Assembly (NCBI GenBank): GCA_036925085.1
Contig: JAUPFP010000142.1
Coordinates: 1-64,000, forward strand
DNA: 64,000 bases
Direction of reading: 5' to 3'
DNA from: Brachycybe producta
Taxonomy: Eukaryota; Arthropoda; Diplopoda; Playtdesmida; Andrognathidae
Shown here: positions 62,240-64,000 of the stretch, piece by piece
Position numbering within the stretch: the stretch's first letter is position 1
Layout of the letters: each line of letters opens with the position of its first letter
Position numbers and translations under genes: made by a program
Notes under the pieces: generated by a model
What the model was told of the DNA's origin: nothing
The model's database searches: none
The model's input: only the letters and a program-made list of their open reading frames with translations

Positions 62240-62711
62240 TAGAGGTGGCAACGAGTAGAACCGAACCGTTTCTACTCGGTTCGGAACCGGTTTAATCGGT
62301 TCGCAATTTTTTTTTTTTTTGGAAACCTGTTCTGATCAGTTTGTCGATCTTGATGAACCGGTTCCCAATATGCATTAGCAGATTAGTCTAATGTGTTGTG
62401 CAAATCTGCTCATGCGTTTCAACCAGCATATGCATATTAGGTTGAAGTCGATAAGAGTAGAACTGAACCGAATTTACTCGGTTTGGAAACCAGTTCTTAT
62501 AAGTTCGGCCTATACTGGTGAACCGATTTTATCAGTTCAAGTATCGGTTCGCGGTTCGGAAACCAGTTGTGATCAGTTCGTGGATCTTGACGAACCGGTT
62601 CCAAATATGCATTAGCAGATTTGCACAGCACATTAGTACTGGCGAACCGGTTCTATAAGTTCCCAGTAATTGGCAAACTGGTTCTACCGGTTCAAAACCG
62701 TTCACATCTCG
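62240..62711. mobile_element. GAACCGGTTC-rich inverted-repeat element G
   Basis: TAGAGGTGGCAACGAGTAGA at the left faces GGTTCAAAACCGTTCACATC at the right. GGTTCGGAACCGG, ACCGGTTC, GAACCGGTTC and related words occur more than a dozen times, near both ends and in the middle. GCATTAGCAGATT with CATATGCATATTAG-like words lies between. The TAGAGGTG tip resembles element F (TAGAGGTGGGA). Non-coding; no target duplication could be fixed. Confidence 0.7.
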
Positions 62712-62775
62712 TTTTTTTTTTTTTCAAACTTTGAATTTCTTTTTTAATCTTCTAAAAAATATAGCCTCTTAATAA

Positions 62776-63078
62776 TACCTAGTACACACTGATAACTTAA
62801 ATACATTTAAATAATAAATGTGTTCTACAGAGCCCCGTGAAGAACAAAAACAATATTGTCAAATTCAATTTATTCAGTTAATAATCTGAAAATATTGAGT
62901 ATTTTTAATACTTAAATATAATAATATAAATTATTGACATTAAAATATTGATTTACTATTTCAATTTAAAATATTAATAATTAAAGTCAATTTTTAATTT
63001 GGTTCATGTCCTTAACTGGATTCCGTATACATAAACACATTTAATTTGAATTCATTTAACTCATGTGTGTACAAGGTA
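62776..63078 (-). mobile_element. Harbinger-like MITE family J, copy 5
   Basis: TACCTAGTACACACTGATAA to ATGTGTGTACAAGGTA, inverse orientation, with TAA on both sides (62773-62775, 63079-63081). Confidence 0.9.
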
Positions 63079-63081
63079 TAA

Positions 63082-63360
63082 CCATAGACATCAAATCTGA
63101 TAAATCGAAAGCGCCACCTGGTATTATTTTTCATAAGTATGACACAGCGCCAGTCCTAATTGCAAATCAGTGCCAAATATATATAGAAACATAATATATA
63201 TACAATTTCTCGCATCGTAAATTCATTTTGCTTCATTTTTATGACAATGGAAAATACAAAAGCATATTAAAAATGAACGCCTCAATGGAAAAAAAACTAG
63301 AGAAAGGAAGAAATATCAAAAAAAAAACAGCCTCTAATTTTATAGAATAGTTAAGCAAGT
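63082..63360. other. AT-rich spacer
   Basis: Nothing recognised; TATATATA words near 63178-63201 and A-runs. Confidence 0.5.
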
Positions 63361-63823
63361 GTTGGCACGCGAGCCGACACTCAATTCCATCTCATCTCAC
63401 AATCATCAACTAAAGAAAAACCCTAAGAATAACAACAAAAAATATATACTTTTTCTCATAGAAATAAATAGCTTAAAATAAACTATTTATATACACACAT
63501 ACATGATGAGATGAAGGTTTTCGACTCATTTCAGCGTAATATAATAATAAAGCTTTCTTTCTTTACAACACAATTGAAAAGATACTTTTTTTTTTTGCAA
63601 CCAAAAAAAAAATTGCATAAAAAGCAATAATCGGAAAACAAATAAAAGAAAAACCACGGAAATAAAAAAAAGTTGGAAACAATAAAGTAGATTTACGTCA
63701 TTCAAACAACACTGACACAATGTCACTCACCATAACGCAATATTATTATAATAATAATAAATAGTTAAATGTTTTTTTGAGCTATTACGAAATGAGGGAG
63801 TGTGACTCGCGAGCCAAACGTTG
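63361..63823. mobile_element. candidate inverted-repeat element CC
   Basis: TGTTGGCACGCGAGCCGACA at the left faces GTGTGACTCGCGAGCCAAAC at the right, an imperfect inverse match around CGCGAG. The interior is AT-rich without a gene. A single copy in the window and no duplication, so tentative. Confidence 0.4.
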
Positions 63824-63894
63824 CCAATTGTTCATTTTATGGCCTTTTTCAAACTTAAGAAATCACCATTTTAGTTAAATTTTATTAAAAAAAA

Positions 63895-64000
63895 AGATGG
63901 CTTTAAAGCGTAAACCGCCTTATAAAACTCTTGATTATTCTTTATATTTCAGGTGCGACAAATGAAAAAAAAACTTTAATGTGTTTTAGAAACTAGAAGG
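63895..64000 (+). mobile_element. element AA, left part, cut by the window edge
   Basis: TTTAAAGCGTAAACCGCCTT, CTTGATTATTC, ATTTCAG and TTTTAGAAACTAGAAGG follow the order seen at 29596-29700. The element must continue beyond the window. Confidence 0.65.

Overview
The window is an AT-rich stretch of animal genomic DNA with no protein-coding host gene that I can support. Evidence for an animal: non-autonomous DNA transposons (MITEs), Tc1/mariner- and pogo-like remnants, Helitron 3' ends, a non-LTR reverse-transcriptase tail, a solo LTR, and long (GA)n/(CT)n and other simple repeats, with no operon-like gene packing. A marine invertebrate is plausible, but the species cannot be fixed from sequence alone. 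Nearly all long open frames fall in low-complexity tracts, minisatellites or MITEs, and I do not call them genes.

I sorted the repeats into families by comparing copies within the window; the letters are mine. A (about 200 bp, nearly fully palindromic, end ACAGGC, 8-9 bp target duplications; at least 16 copies). B (about 185 bp, GGCCTTGTTTCC ends, TTA duplication). C (Helitron-like, hairpin plus CTAG end). D (ends with AATCACACATGC). F, G, H, I and N (hAT-like or probably so; clear 8-bp duplications in F, I and N). J (Harbinger-like, TAA/TTA duplications). K (1.56 kb Tc1-derived palindrome). L, M, O, P, R, S, T, U, W, Y, AA, BB, CC and DD are further inverted-repeat elements. Q is a short recurring motif.

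Layout. 0-5 kb: A copies, a W element split by I, and a LINE tail. 5-10 kb: GA tracts and the 0.8 kb palindrome R. 10-15 kb: a Helitron-like copy split by I, the ACCGGT element H, a CT tract, a Helitron-related tandem array and an S element. 15-23 kb: B, U, L split by K, then R split by an 805-bp solo LTR. 23-32 kb: a C copy split by A, minisatellites, N, GA tracts and a B copy split by A. 32-40 kb: the degenerate AGCTAAA array, tandem A copies, DD and the GATAGT palindrome M. 40-47 kb: D, S, J, a 100-bp perfect-type palindrome, a composite DD island and three O elements. 47-51 kb: a tandem A pair and a 1-kb array of 21-bp repeats. 51-64 kb: F, S, N, inverted J copies in a U element, A inside S, G, J and an unfinished AA copy at the right edge.

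Many elements are inserted into one another, so the window records a relative insertion order. The strongest observations are the K palindrome, whose outer 344-bp arms are almost identical while its inner arms are clearly diverged; the solo LTR with TG..CA ends and AGTG duplication; the N element built from a directional minisatellite in inverted orientation with an exact 8-bp duplication; and several elements whose ends are saturated with one short palindromic word.
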